Positions 21,443-35,404 of a stretch of DNA of 64,000 nt are shown here, one piece after another (position 1 is the first letter of the stretch; each line of letters opens with the position of its first letter). The DNA is taken from positions 4,470,501-4,534,500 of the forward strand of contig OY755048.1 in assembly GCA_963576565.1 (NCBI GenBank), written 5' to 3'. The stretch comes from Aspidapion aeneum (taxonomy: Eukaryota > Arthropoda > Insecta > Coleoptera > Brentidae). Below the pieces are notes generated by a model that worked only from the letters and a program-made list of their open reading frames with translations, ran no database searches and was not told the origin of the DNA. A program made the translations under genes and the position numbers.

Positions 21443-22231
21443 GAGTAAAGTCGGCATTTATGGAATAGTCAGGCAATATGGAATTTTCTATAATTTTAAA
21501 ACGGATGGATCTATCTCTAAGGTGATGATTATATTAGAATGCTTGTTAAAATTGTAGACTTCTGGAACAGAATAAAACTGCCGCAATGCTATTCCAACGC
21601 CGAAAAACGTGAAGTTATGATTTCCACGTGTTTAAAGTTTGTGCACGGTCTCAGTTAGATCGTTTTGTGAATAAACTTTGTTGAAATAAAGTTGTGTAAA
21701 TGCATGGTAAGTTTATTTAGGCATATGATGGTAGAACTTTTAAGGATTTGCTATGATATTTTTTATAATAACTAACAGAGTACTTGTTTTGTTTACATTT
21801 TGTGGAGCGTGTAATATGGAATATTCCATATTACCCGCCCTGCAGTGCAGTGCGTAATCTGCAACGAATGGGCTCACGAAGCTTGTACCAGTGCAGAAAA
21901 AGATGTTTTTGTTTGCGATTTTTGCAATTCGTAGACGTATTTTTTGTCGGCCAATTTTCTAATGTTAAATTATTTAATTTTTTTTTGCATGTAATAAGTC
22001 TATTCAATATTACCCGATATGACCATTCCATATTACCCGCCATGTTTTATTTTCGAACAAAAAGACATTTTTTAAAAATTTTTGAAAATGATTTAATCTT
22101 TAATTTAGCAACTGTCAATTTTTGGAGATACTTAGAAATATTTTTTAATGAAATCTTGCAGCTCTAAACACTCAGGCTTTTGTGTTATCACTGTAAACAT
22201 AATTGGTATTCCATATATGCCGACTTTACTC
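21443..22231 (+). mobile_element. Non-autonomous pogo-like element with TA duplication
   Basis: The terminal inverted repeats GAGTAAAGTCGGCAT...ATGCCGACTTTACTC are flanked by TA at 21441-21442 and 22232-22233, as in the Tc1/mariner superfamily. The interior retains a transposase 3'-exon remnant (21839-21934) but no DDE domain, so it is an internal-deletion derivative. Confidence 0.85.
21839..21934 (+). pseudogene. C-terminal PHD-like zinc-finger remnant of a transposase
   Basis: After a CCCTGCAG acceptor-like site the frame reads CVICNEWAHEACTSAEKD, then VCDFCNS and a stop. The C..C....H..C...C..C spacing is that of the PHD-type finger found at the C-terminus of many insect pogo/Tigger-like transposases. 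Its position near the 3' TIR of the surrounding TA-flanked element agrees with this. Confidence 0.7.
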
Positions 22232-22949
22232 TACTCTATATGTAATGGTACCATTGCGTATATGTTTGGAAAACCCGTCTAAAGAGCAATTATGCTTCTT
22301 AAACATTATCGCTTTCAACAATCTGTATTTTAAAACTGGAAATTAATTTAAGTGGGCCAATAATAACTTCTGATGAGCAAGGTTTAATCTACAACATGCT
22401 TAAGCTTGTTTCTCATTACAACATTCAACTAATATTTACTTAAACACCCTGTAGATAATGTTTAAAAGGTACAGATTAAAATATATGTACTAGTAACATT
22501 GCGTTTATGTTTGGAAAACCCGTCTAAAGTGCCATTATGCTTCTTGGACATTATCACTTTCCACACCCTGTATTTCAAAAACTGGTCGTTAATTTGAGTT
22601 GGGCCCACGAGAACTTTTGATAAGAAATTTCATAAAGTTTGACGGATTACAGAAATCGTTGGTTCGCTGTCGTTTCACATGTAGAATGAAAAATAGGTTT
22701 CACCTATTTTTCCATTCTTTTTGATTTACCTTGTATCTTGTAGACAGTATGTTTTACTTTGTGTCAGGCAATCCACGCTAAGAAAGGAAATGCCTCTTTC
22801 CGAAACACCTGTGTCCGGGTTGAATATACCCCTATGAAGTTGCCTTTTATACATTGTTAATAAATTCCCAAGTTAAACATATTTTATTTAGTTAGATAAT
22901 AAAACGTAATAATATGTTGCCATTTTGACAAGTCTTCTTGAAATCCTTA

Positions 22950-23250
22950 AGGGGCCTACAGACACGCGAACATTTCCAGAGATTAGTACGCGCGTACAAG
23001 TTTGCGCATACTAATCTCTTCGTGTGTAGACAATATCCGCCTAAAATATCTCTCGAAGATTAGTTCGCGCGCACAATGTACGCGAGCAAATCTCTCGGTG
23101 TCTAGGCAAAACGCATTGAAATTATCGTGTTTATGTTTAGAACGTTTAATTTTGTCTTCGTGTGTGTAAGCAATTCCACCAAACGTACATGTATGCAGAG
23201 ATTAGTTCGCGTACTAATCTCAAGAAATGCTCGCGTGTCTGTAGGCCCCT
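22950..23250. mobile_element. 301-bp PIF/Harbinger-type MITE with TTA duplication
   Basis: Terminal inverted repeats AGGGGCCTACAGACACGCGA...TCGCGTGTCTGTAGGCCCCT are flanked by TTA at 22947-22949 and 23251-23253. GGGCCT-type ends and a TWA duplication are the usual signature of PIF/Harbinger MITEs. Internal palindromic words such as GATTAGTTCGCG recur several times. No ORF. Confidence 0.85.
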
Positions 23251-23480
23251 TTATACGAACTAAATTATTTTTTTTTCTTTGTATTCTTGGACTAAACCGT
23301 CTTCTTATAAGTACCAAATTTGGTCATTTTGGCTCGAAGAGTAGACTAGTAGTCTCGACAAGAATGACATAATACAAGATTTATGCAATATATTTAGTGA
23401 AATGTCATTTTTACTGTGTTATTTTTAAGGGTCATAAAGCCATAAAGTCATAAAAACCCAATCAAACGCCTCGGAAAGAA

Positions 23481-25172
23481 ATGAAAAACCTAAGACGAAC
23501 CAAGCAAAGAAACAGGAATATGATTTTTGGTACATGGAACGTACAAGGAATGAATCAAAAAATGAATGAAATAGTACATGAGTGCAGCAGAATGAAGGTA
23601 GACCTTGCTGTACTAACAGAAACGAAAAAGAAAGGAAAAGGATCTGAAAACCTAGGACAATATGACCATTTCTATAGCGGAGTGGCAAAAGAAAAACATG
23701 CCCAACAAGGAGTATCTATTTTGGTCAACAAAAGATTTAGAAAATTTATCACCAACTGGGAAGCAGTCAATGAAAGGCTAATTAAAATGAATATAACAAT
23801 AAAAGGAATGAGACTTACGATTTTTGGAATCTATGCGTATAACGACGATGCAAATGTAGCCGTGAAAGACAATTTTTTTGAAGAAATACACAATGAAATA
23901 TCAGCAGTAAGTGCATCTAGAGAAATTGTCATATTGGGAGATTTAAATAGTAGCACCGGTAACAGAGTTAATGATCTGACAGTTGGCCAATATGGAGAAA
24001 ATCTTGTTAATGACAATGGAAACCGGCTAATTACAGTATGTGAGCAATTAAACCTAAAAATCCAAAACGGTTTTTTTCAACATAAGGAAATACACAAATA
24101 TACCTGGACCAAACCCTCACAAAACCTGAAATCCGTCATTGATTATCTTATCACTAAACAAAAGACAAAACTAAAAATTCAAGATGTCAGAACAAAGCGT
24201 GGATCAACATGCGGAAGTGATCACTATTTTCTGGAGTCCAAAATTCTCTTTCCTTATCAAGGCCGAAGCCTGCATCAACAACATCTTGATGATACAGTGA
24301 TTGAAGAAATTGATCACTGTAAATATAATCTACTAAGCCTAGAACATGACAGCGTAAAAAACTTATACAAAAAGAGACTGAACGAAAAACTTAATACAAG
24401 TTCAGGTGAAACCCCAGATGAGGAATACGAATGTATTACATTAAGCATCCACCAAGCTGCAAAAGAAGCACTAGGATTAGTGGAAGAAACTTCTAAAAGA
24501 AGAAAACCATACTGGTGGGATGCTGAGATTGAGAGAGAAATAGAGGAAAAAAGGAAATTATATCACACATACTTATCCCAAAAGACAGATAGAAGCAGAC
24601 AAGAATACAAAATCGCGCAATCAAAGGTGAGAAGAATGATCAGTGATAAGAAAAATCATTCGTGGACGCAAAAGTGTCAGAAAATAGATTCATACTTAGG
24701 AGGTAGGAGAAGTACCGAAAGCTGGAAAACTATAAGATCGATTAAAAAAGAAACATGCAGAGATATCATTTCACCAATACCAGACAAAGAATGGGATGAG
24801 CATTTTAAAAAACTTTTAACTGAAGATAGAGCAGAATTCAAGGAAGACGCAAGCGACAATATAATTAGAACGATGGGATCTCCAGTACCCCTCACAATCT
24901 CTGAGGTCAAAAACGTGTGCACAACCTTAAAAAGCGGTAAATCTGCCGGACCCGGAAATATCCCAGCTGAACTTATTAAATATGGCACTGAAGAACTGTT
25001 TTGGAGATTACGGAATCTTTTCCAAAAATATTTAAATGGAACTGTAGTCCCAACTGAGTGGAAAACGTCATATATATCCACAATACACAAAAAAGGAAGG
25101 AAAGATATATGTGACAATTATAGAGGTATATCTGTGACTAGCTATTTTCCTTCAGATATCTTTCGAAGGTAA
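23481..25172 (+). pseudogene. LINE ORF 5' part: APE endonuclease, linker and start of RT
   Basis: 563 codons. An apurinic-endonuclease-like domain occupies roughly residues 14-255: GTWNVQGMN at 17-25, the catalytic Glu of LTETKKK near 47, GDLNSS at 153-158 and SDHY at 246-249. It would nick target DNA to prime reverse transcription. A charged linker follows, then the first RT blocks (GPGNIPAELIKYG, HKKGRKDICDNYRGISV). The frame then leaves the family sequence at the replaced patch and stops with SYFPSDIFRR. The downstream half continues in another frame. Confidence 0.9.
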
Positions 25173-25209
25173 AATAATAAGAAATAAAGTAGAGAGCGAA
25201 TATAAAGAC

Positions 25210-26394
25210 ATGGAGGCAGAAGAACAAGCTGGTTTCAGGGCGGGTAGATCGACTTCAGATCATCTCTTTTGTATAACCCAAGTTATTGAAAAGAAAATGG
25301 CATACGGTCAAGAGCTGCATCTGCTTTACGTGGATTTGCAGAAGGCATATGATAGTATACCACTAAATCTACTTTGGAAAGCGTTGGAAAACACAAACAT
25401 AAGCGTACAACTAATTAAGGCCATCCAAGAGTTATACCGCAATAGTAAGGCAAAAGTTAAAATAAAAGCAAAACTAACCAAAGGCTTTCAAGTAAATAAA
25501 GGTCTTAAACAAGGTTGCTGTATCTCGCCTACGCTCTTCAAGATATACTTGGAACAAGTCCTTAAAGTATGGAAGAGAAAATGCCAAAACATGGGAATTC
25601 CGTTGGACGAAACCACCTTGTATACTTTATGTTTCGCCGATGATCAGATAGTAGTGGCTCAGGATTATGACGACCTCGAATATATGACACGAAAACTAAT
25701 AGAAGAATACAATAAGTGGGGACTAGAGGTTAATCTCAATAAGACAGAGTATATGTGTATCGGTGGAATGAAACAGGATCTAATCTTAAATACCGGGCAG
25801 CGAATTCACTCCTGTGATGAGTATAAATACTTAGGTCTAAAAATTACAGCTGACGGAACACTAGACAAAGCTATAAAAGATCGAAACGTACAAGGAAGAA
25901 AAGCAATAACTTTATTAAATGGAATAATTTGGGACCAAAGTATATCAAAACATAACAAAAAGCTTATATATAACACCATTATAAAAAGTATTATTACATA
26001 CGGCTCAGAAGTATGGCCAATCAAGGATAGAACAGAAAAAATGCTTTCCGCTACGGAGATGGACTATTGGAGAAGAGCAGCAGGGAAATCAAAAAGAGAA
26101 AGAGTTACAAATCAAAGAATAAGAGAAATTATGACAGTAGGTGAACGTACTTTAGTGGATGATATAAGAACAAAACAACTGGTGTGGTACGGACATGTAC
26201 AAAGAATGAATGACGAAAGACTACCTAAACAAATACTACAATGGAAACCAACTGGCCGAAGAAAACGAGGACGGCCAAGGAGAAGCTGGAGAGAAGGAAT
26301 AGACAGTGAAATAAGAATAAGAGGCCTAGATGATGAATTATGGGCAAACAGAAACGAGTGGAGATTGGGTATCGGAAGACGTAGAACGTTGTGA
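25210..26394 (+). pseudogene. LINE ORF 3' part: RT palm, thumb and C-terminus
   Basis: 394 codons, starting at an internal Met (MEAEEQAGFRAGRST). It holds motif A (YVDLQKAYDS), motif B (GLKQGCCISPTLF), motif C (FADDQIVVAQ) and the C-terminal GRRKRGRPRRSW box, ending GIGRRRTL. It is the continuation of the upstream ORF after a frameshift, so the protein of this copy is broken although each half is otherwise clean. Confidence 0.9.
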
Positions 26395-26927
26395 AACCGA
26401 TAAATATATATAAGCACGGATCATAAGGTGATCCGTGCATAAAGCTCCCAAAAGCACTAAAATTTTATGACTGATTCTGAAGCGCCCTATCAACTGTTTA
26501 AGACATATATCATGTTGCAAAACCTTGATAAGATTAAGTAAAAAAGTCAGTTATCGTGTTTTTTGCATTTGAATTTTCAAGATCATTTGAGGTTTGATGA
26601 CTTAAAAATTAATTTTTTGAAATCTTCAATATCGAATTATATAGAAACGATCATCACCACATCATTTTAATGATTTTTCGTATTAAAGTAATGTTTTTAA
26701 TAATCATGCTTGTACTTATAAAAGCCACTTTTTTTGTAACTTATTTAAGTACAAAACAACACCTTGATACTCCTTTTTCAAAAGTTTAAAAGTAAAATGC
26801 TGGAAAAACTAGAGGAAAGTTTCTTTCTTAGTAATTTTTTTCTCAAAACTTTGTTCGGATTCATTAGAATTTTAAGTTTATCGCCCTAAATATAATATAT
26901 AATCGCGCCAGGTTGTGAATCGTCAAT

Positions 26928-29780
<2,853 letters not shown>

Positions 29781-29849
29781 AAACGTTCAGTTTTTAAATC
29801 TACTCGTATGTTGTATATTAAAAATTCAAAATTTTGGTAAATAATTAGT

Positions 29850-30502
29850 GCAGGCGCTGGAGGTAGTTGAGTTTACAAAATATGAGGAGCGCAGTTTAAC
29901 AATTGAATCTAGCAGAAAATCGGTCACAAATTAACGATCAGGATGTTGCGAAGCCAGTTTTTCGTCCAATTTATTTTTATCCCCCCTCCTCTTATAGTCG
30001 TGTTTGAATTTCTGAAAAGTTGTCGCCCTAAAGCCACAATGACACAGAAATGCATAAAAAATGTGTAAAATCTAACCTAAAAATAAAATTATATTAGGTT
30101 TTTAAATTTTAGCTGAAAAAACCCCTAAAAACCCCTCAGACCCCCAAAACCTAAAACTAAGAAAAATATGTATTTACCTTTATTGTAGATAATAAAATTT
30201 TCTTTTTATCTATGTACAACTCAGCGGGGCACGACCAATGACAAACTTTGTAATGTAAAAAAATATAAAAAAATTATTTTTTATTACCAGTTTTACCCGA
30301 TTTTCTTAAACACCAAGCTTTCACAACACATTTTAGCTCACACATATACTATACTATAGTAGTGTGAGCTTTGGTGATCCTAATTTTTTCGAGAAAAAAA
30401 AATTGCTCCGATTTCAAAAATTTTTATATATCTTTGCGTTTCAGATGATTTTGAAACTTTTTTGTTGCGCCGTCTGTCTGTCTGTCTGTCGGTCTGTCTG
30501 TA

Positions 30503-30545
<43 letters not shown>

Positions 30546-32480
30546 ATGTCTGTAACGACCAACGCGCATAACTCAAAAACCGCTTGGCCGATTTTAATGA
30601 AATTTGGTACCTAGGCTGGGTCTTGGGTCGAGATGGTCCCATTTAAAAATGAACAAAATCCACCGAACAGAAACCAAGTAAAAGGGTGGGGGTAGATTTC
30701 AAAAATTAGAGTTTATGTGAAAATATGGCGTGTGTGATATCAAACGAAAGGTAATTGAGTCTGCAGTTAAACAAAATACATTTTAATTTATTTAAAAAAA
30801 AAGGGTGGGGGTATATTTTAAAAATTAGAGTTTAAGTGAAAATATGGCGTGTGTGATATCAAACGAAAGGTAATTGAGTCCGGAGTTTAACAAAATACAT
30901 TTTAGTTTTTTGTTTTTTTTAAGGGTGGGGGTAGATTTCAAAAATTTGAGTTTAAGTCAAAACATGGCTTGTGTGGTATCAAACATAAGGTAATTTAGTC
31001 TGGAGTTAAATAAAATATATTTCAGTTTTTAGTTATATTAGCTCACACGTACACTATAACTATAGTACCTAGTGTGAGCTTAGGGGCCCATATATTGGCA
31101 GAGTATTTTCAATTGAGCTTAGTTTCTGAGCCAATTGGATAAAACCTTAAAAAAATTAATTTGTATGATGATTTGTAAAAATTGATTTCATTTACGGACG
31201 CTTTTGAAGTTTTAATCTGAAAATAAATATTACTTTGTGGTATAGTTTTTGCAAAGTCAGTTGAACAAAGATAAAAGCCGACCATCGGCATATCCTTTAT
31301 AGAAAGTGACATGGGCGGCGGTAGATATACTCATGAAAATTATTTCATTTAATGATGGCGTAAACTAAAGAAATAAAAATAGATAATAAAACTTTCTATT
31401 CCTACACCTACAGGAACGACACTGATTTATTTTCTAACTCTGCATACTGCCGACTAATGGGGTTCCGAAAAGCACACCCGAAAGCAATTAAAAGCGAATC
31501 TCAAAAAAATCTGCCAATCAGGTGCCGTCCATCCACCTGGGCTCGGTCGGTCGGAAAACAAATACTTTGTGGTCGGACCGCAAAGAGCTGCGCCTCTTCT
31601 CTGTCGGTAGGGTTGAAATTATACCAGGAAGATTTTATATGAATTTGGAACTTTTGAAGGGCAGAATGAAGCAAAATTTCATGAAATCGATAGAACCCCT
31701 TAACCGAAGTGACTTTGCAAAAACTATACAGCGTTTAAAAGAAAATTTCATTGTCTAGACACACAATTTTTGATAATCGGGTAAAACTTGTGACAAACAT
31801 GTGGTTTTTTTGCGCTGGAAAGTTTGGTATTAGTCTGACCGCACTGACTTATACATTGTTGAAAAGCGAATTTTATTTTCTACAACATAATGTAAAATAA
31901 TTGTTTTTCCAAAAAGCTTAGTTTTATTAAACTAATCTTGTCTTGTTATACACCATTTAAAAGAAAATTTCATTGTCTAAAATCGACTAAAGGACACAAT
32001 TTTTGATAGAGAGCTTAGTTTTTAAGGTAAAACCGGTAATATAACCTGTTTCTTTTTTTTTCATTTTTTTACATTATCTCACCTACTGACTTATACATAT
32101 ACATTGTTAAAAAGGAGATTTCGTTTTCTATAATAAAGGTAATGACATATTTTTCCCTAAGAAGCTTAATTTTTAAGAAAATTTGAAGGAAACTAAAAAT
32201 CTTAGGCTTTGGGGGATCGGGGGGGTTTTTGGAGGTTTTTTCAGCCAAAATTTAACATTATTTTTTTTTAGGTTAGATCTTACACATTTTTAAATTATTT
32301 CTCTGTCATTGTGGCTTTAGAGCGGCAACTTAGGTAAATTTTCAGATATTCAAACACGAGTATAAGAGGAGAGGGGATAAAAAAAATTGGACCAAAACCT
32401 GGCTTGGCAACATCCAGATCATTAATCTGTGACCTATTCTCATCTAGAATCCATTGTCAAACTGCGGTCCTCATATAAGA
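29850..32480. repeat. Inverted repeat pair flanking a Helentron-like copy
   Basis: A block at 29850-30160 (with CACGACTATAAGAGG-type and GCCACAATGACA words) reappears inverted at about 32210-32480 (TATAAGAGGAGAGGGG, GTCATTGTGGCTTTAGAGC). Copy C lies between them. The 31110-32210 part contains further short inverted words (AAAGAAAATTTCATTGTCTA repeated near 31738 and 31960) and no gene I can name. An open frame at 31522-31758 has no recognisable domain. Confidence 0.6.
30334..31109 (+). mobile_element. Helentron/DINE-like element, copy C
   Basis: Complete copy. The opening palindrome is at 30334-30370, an interrupted TCTG microsatellite at about 30472-30553, and the AACGACCAACGCGCATAACT block follows. 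Three ~115-bp units contain GTGATATCAAACGAAAGG. The closing palindrome GCTCACACGTACACT...AGTGTGAGC and terminal GGCAGAGTATTTT end the copy. It faces copy B head to head across a 553-bp spacer. Confidence 0.7.
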
Positions 32481-32614
32481 TAAAAAGGTCTTTTGCAAAT
32501 AAATTTGTACAAAATTAGTCGTATTGAAAAGTTATACATAATCATCGTTACATTGCTTATTATTAAAAAATCTAGTTGCCTTATCGAATATCAAACAGGA
32601 AAATTTAACATTAC

Positions 32615-32692
32615 CTGGTTTAAAACTTCTAACGATTCCACGTAACTTCTTTCATTTTCGTGAAGTTCAAATAAGACGTGGGTTCTAGTATC
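32615..32692 (-). CDS. RhoGEF exon: DH conserved region 1
   Basis: Twenty-six codons between TTCTTTCAG and CAG|GTAAT. The peptide (VLFELHENERSYVESLEVL inside it) is DH conserved region 1, with the acidic residue and 'E.SYV.SL' pattern that contacts the GTPase switch I in known DH structures. It joins in phase 0 to the exon at 9913-9990, leaving a 22.6-kb intron. I found no further upstream exon between here and 64000, so the N-terminal part lies outside the window or in exons I could not recognise. Confidence 0.9.
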
Positions 32693-33077
32693 CTGAAAGA
32701 AGAATATTTCCATTAAAGGCTTGCACGTGCATTATACGTAATTGTTTATACTAAATTCCACTGGCAAATGACAATGAGCTGACAGAAAAATGATTGAAAA
32801 TAGTGATCAATTCAGTAATTAAAAGGAAAATTATTAAAGCGTGTGTTTATCATATCTCGTGCTTTGTACACAGAACGAAAACGCTACGTAATAGAAAATT
32901 ATTGAAATAAAACCAGGCTATATTTGGACACCTTCACATTGTAAGATCAGCTGTGATCTTTCAATATACGGCCTTTGTTTACAATATGAACCGGAATAAA
33001 TATGGCATTATTGGCATTCCTTTATTATTGAAAAATAAACAACTTAGTTTTAAATTCGACTTTGGTATTTCAATTAT

Positions 33078-33832
33078 GTCTCGCCGATGATCAGATAGTA
33101 GTGGCTCAGGATTATGACGACCTCGAATATATGACACGAAAACTAATAGAAGAGTACAATAAGTGGGGACTAGAGGTTAATCTCAATAAGACAGAGTATA
33201 TGTGTATCGGTGGAATGAAACAGGATCTAATCTTAAATACCGGGCAGCGAATTCAGTCCTGTGATGAGTATAAATATTTAGGTCTAAAAATTACAGCTGA
33301 CGGAACACTAGACAAAGCTATAAAAGATCGAAACGTACAAGGAAGAAAAGCAATAACTTTATTAAATGGAATAATTTGGGACCAAAGTATATCAAAACAT
33401 AACAAAAAGCTTATATATAACACCATTGTAAAAAGTATTATTACATACGGCTCAGAAGTATGGCCAATCAAGGATAGAACAGAAAAAATGCTTTCCGCGA
33501 CGAAGATGGACTATTGGAGAAGAGTAACAGGGAAATCAAAAAGAGAAAGAGTTACAAATCAAAGAATAAGAAAAATTATGACAGTGGGTGAACGTAATTT
33601 AGTGGATGATATAAGAACAAAACAACTGGTGTGGTACAGACATGTACAAAGAATGAATGATGAAAGACTACCTAGACAAATACTGGCCGAAGAAAACGAG
33701 GACGGCCAAGGAGAAGTTGGAGAGAAGGAATAGCCGGTGAAATAAGAATAAGAGGCCTAGATGATGAATTATGGGCAAACAGAAACGAGTGGAGATTGGG
33801 TATCGGAAGACGTCGAACGTTGTGAAACCGAT
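33078..33832 (+). mobile_element. Short 5'-truncated copy of LINE family 1
   Basis: Begins abruptly inside motif C (reads LADDQIVVAQ where full copies have FADD) and runs to GTGAAACCGATAAATATA. The ORF is colinear with the other copies until about 33685. There, 16 bp present in the 26.2-kb copy (ACAATGGAAACCAACT) are missing, which shifts the frame and gives a false end, GEVGEKE. It may be inserted into an older TIR element, since related TIR-like ends lie at about 32904 and 33899. Confidence 0.88.
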
Positions 33833-34165
33833 AAATATAATGAAGGATCAACTGTCTGTTTTCAATGTGAAACTGTCAGAACACTGCCTGGCACTATTAT
33901 AGCCTGACTTTATTCTAATTATCGTTTTTGAGCCGATGCACAGTAGTTTCCCGTAGAACTTTTTTGGCCAATAAGGGTTATATTAGAACTCTCTTTAATC
34001 TGAGTAAATTTAAAATACAAACATAGTAGAAGGTCTAGTAGGTCTAGAAAATAAAAAACACTTAAACAAAAGAATTTTTACAGTTGTCAAAACGAAGCGT
34101 CTTCTCGATGTTCTACAATCACGCTGATAAAACTCTTGTTTTTCGAAAAAAAATGTTTGAGTTTG

Positions 34166-34169
<4 letters not shown>

Positions 34170-34226
<57 letters not shown>
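34170..34226. repeat. (TA)n microsatellite
   Basis: About 28 TA units in otherwise featureless AT-rich DNA (33840-35400), which also holds the 138-bp MITE at 34525-34662. Confidence 0.9.
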
Positions 34227-34227
<1 letters not shown>

Positions 34228-34524
34228 AATTTATTTAGAAAGATATCATAAAAAATTGATATAGAAGCTGCAGAACGACGTAAGCAAATACTAAATCATT
34301 TATTTAAAGTTTGATTTTTTGTACAGAGCAGTTGTTTTGAAAGGTTTTTTTTATTGGTGATTAAAAATGATCGAAATTTTTAGAAATTTTTCTTTTAATT
34401 GAAAATATTTATGTTTCCGTTTTCCGTCGATTATTTCTTAAAATATTCGTACAAAATAATGAAAAAAGTTTAAAAGAAAAATTGTGGGGATTTCTAATGT
34501 CTACTTCAGCAGCAATCATTTATA

Positions 34525-34662
34525 CAAAGTTGGGCATAAAGTAGTGGCACAATAAAAAAAAATTAAAGGCAACACCAGTTATTTAAAATTTCAATTTCTC
34601 CTTCAGTTTTAAGCAAAGTAAAAAAAATACAGGGTGTTGCCACTACTTTATGCCCAACCTTG
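34525..34662. mobile_element. 138-bp Tc1/mariner-type MITE
   Basis: Inverted ends CAAAGTTGGGCATAAAGTAG and CTACTTTATGCCCAACCTTG, each flanked by TATA, which fits a TA duplication. Body A/T-rich, no ORF. Confidence 0.8.
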
Positions 34663-35404
34663 TATACCTAATATTACTGATTAGTACAAATTTTAGAACC
34701 CTAGGTACAATTTTTTAATAAATTTTTTCGACAGATTATATAGTTCATACTTATAAGCGATCCTGTATATTTCCTAAACCGTAAGAGATAAAAACCCTGT
34801 ATGTATGAAATGCATACATGGTCTCTAGTAAGAGACTGCTCAACTGACAGAGTTACAAAATATTGCGAATTTTATATTCTATTTTGAAATATAATAAGGA
34901 TATTTTAAGGTGAAACCAATTATTATACCCGAAATTCTATAAAAATGTTTGAACTAAGATTGCATTTTTGCATAAGTTTCTGTATCTACGTTTTTGCAAT
35001 TTTCTTGAGTAAACTAAATTTGCTGGAATTTTAAAAGTATAATATTTCTAGTGATGTGGTTGAATATTACAAACTAGAAAATTTAGAAAACACAATTATT
35101 TTAAAGGCCAAGGTAGCGGATGTAATAAAAAAAGTCAATTGTCTTTGCATTCTAACCTTAATTAATTAGTACTTAATTACCGGCGTATATGAAATTAATT
35201 TTGGAGGGAGGGCAGACGAAATCAAGAATAATGCATTAAAATACATTTTGTAACGTAAAATTGACATGTAAAATTAAAATAAGTTTGTAAAATCTAGTTT
35301 TTGAGATTTATCATGTATTTTTTTTATTTTGAATGACCCTTTTTGAATGTATGTTTAAATTTGCCGCAGTAAAATTTATATTTTATTACTTTTTTATATA
35401 TTTT

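Larger units (their letters stand above)
20640..22640. repeat. Inverted pair of tandem ~280-bp repeats around a pogo derivative
   Basis: Left arm (about 20640-21060) and right arm (about 22240-22640) are inverted relatives. Each contains two units with GGGTTTTCCCAAC/GTTTGGAAAACCCGTC, ATTATCxxxTTAAACATT and CAGGGTGTTTAAGTAAATAT words. A 789-bp TIR element sits between them. The arrangement could be a foldback element later invaded by the pogo derivative, or two opposite insertions. Confidence 0.65.
23481..26420 (+). mobile_element. Near-complete RTE-like LINE (family 1) with one replaced patch
   Basis: The longest copy of family 1, with both endonuclease and RT coding regions. It ends GTGAAACCGATAAATATATATA like the other copies. 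The 5' boundary is not defined; the ORF begins at 23481 and upstream sequence gives no clear duplication. The only serious lesion I see is at 25138-25170, where about 23 bp present in the copy at 16-17.5 kb is replaced by 30 unrelated bp, which shifts the frame. Confidence 0.88.

Noticed and set aside
21784..22167. 127-codon ORF inside the pogo derivative
   Set aside because: The frame that matters is the short PHD-like one in a different phase; this longer ORF is its shadow.
24677..25117. Minus-strand ORFs opposite the LINE coding regions (also 26112-26520, 16371-17069, 33253-33471)
   Set aside because: Antisense shadows of the RT frame; recurring in every LINE copy because the copies are similar.
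31522..31758. 78-codon ORF ending RLKENFIV
   Set aside because: It looks somewhat protein-like, but words from it recur in inverted repeats nearby and no domain is recognisable; treated as repeat sequence.
32900..33925. LINE nested in a MITE with ends AATAAAACCAGGCTAT and ATAGCCTGACTTTATT
   Set aside because: The end words are suggestive, but the bodies on either side do not clearly match the 270-bp family, so I left it as a note only.
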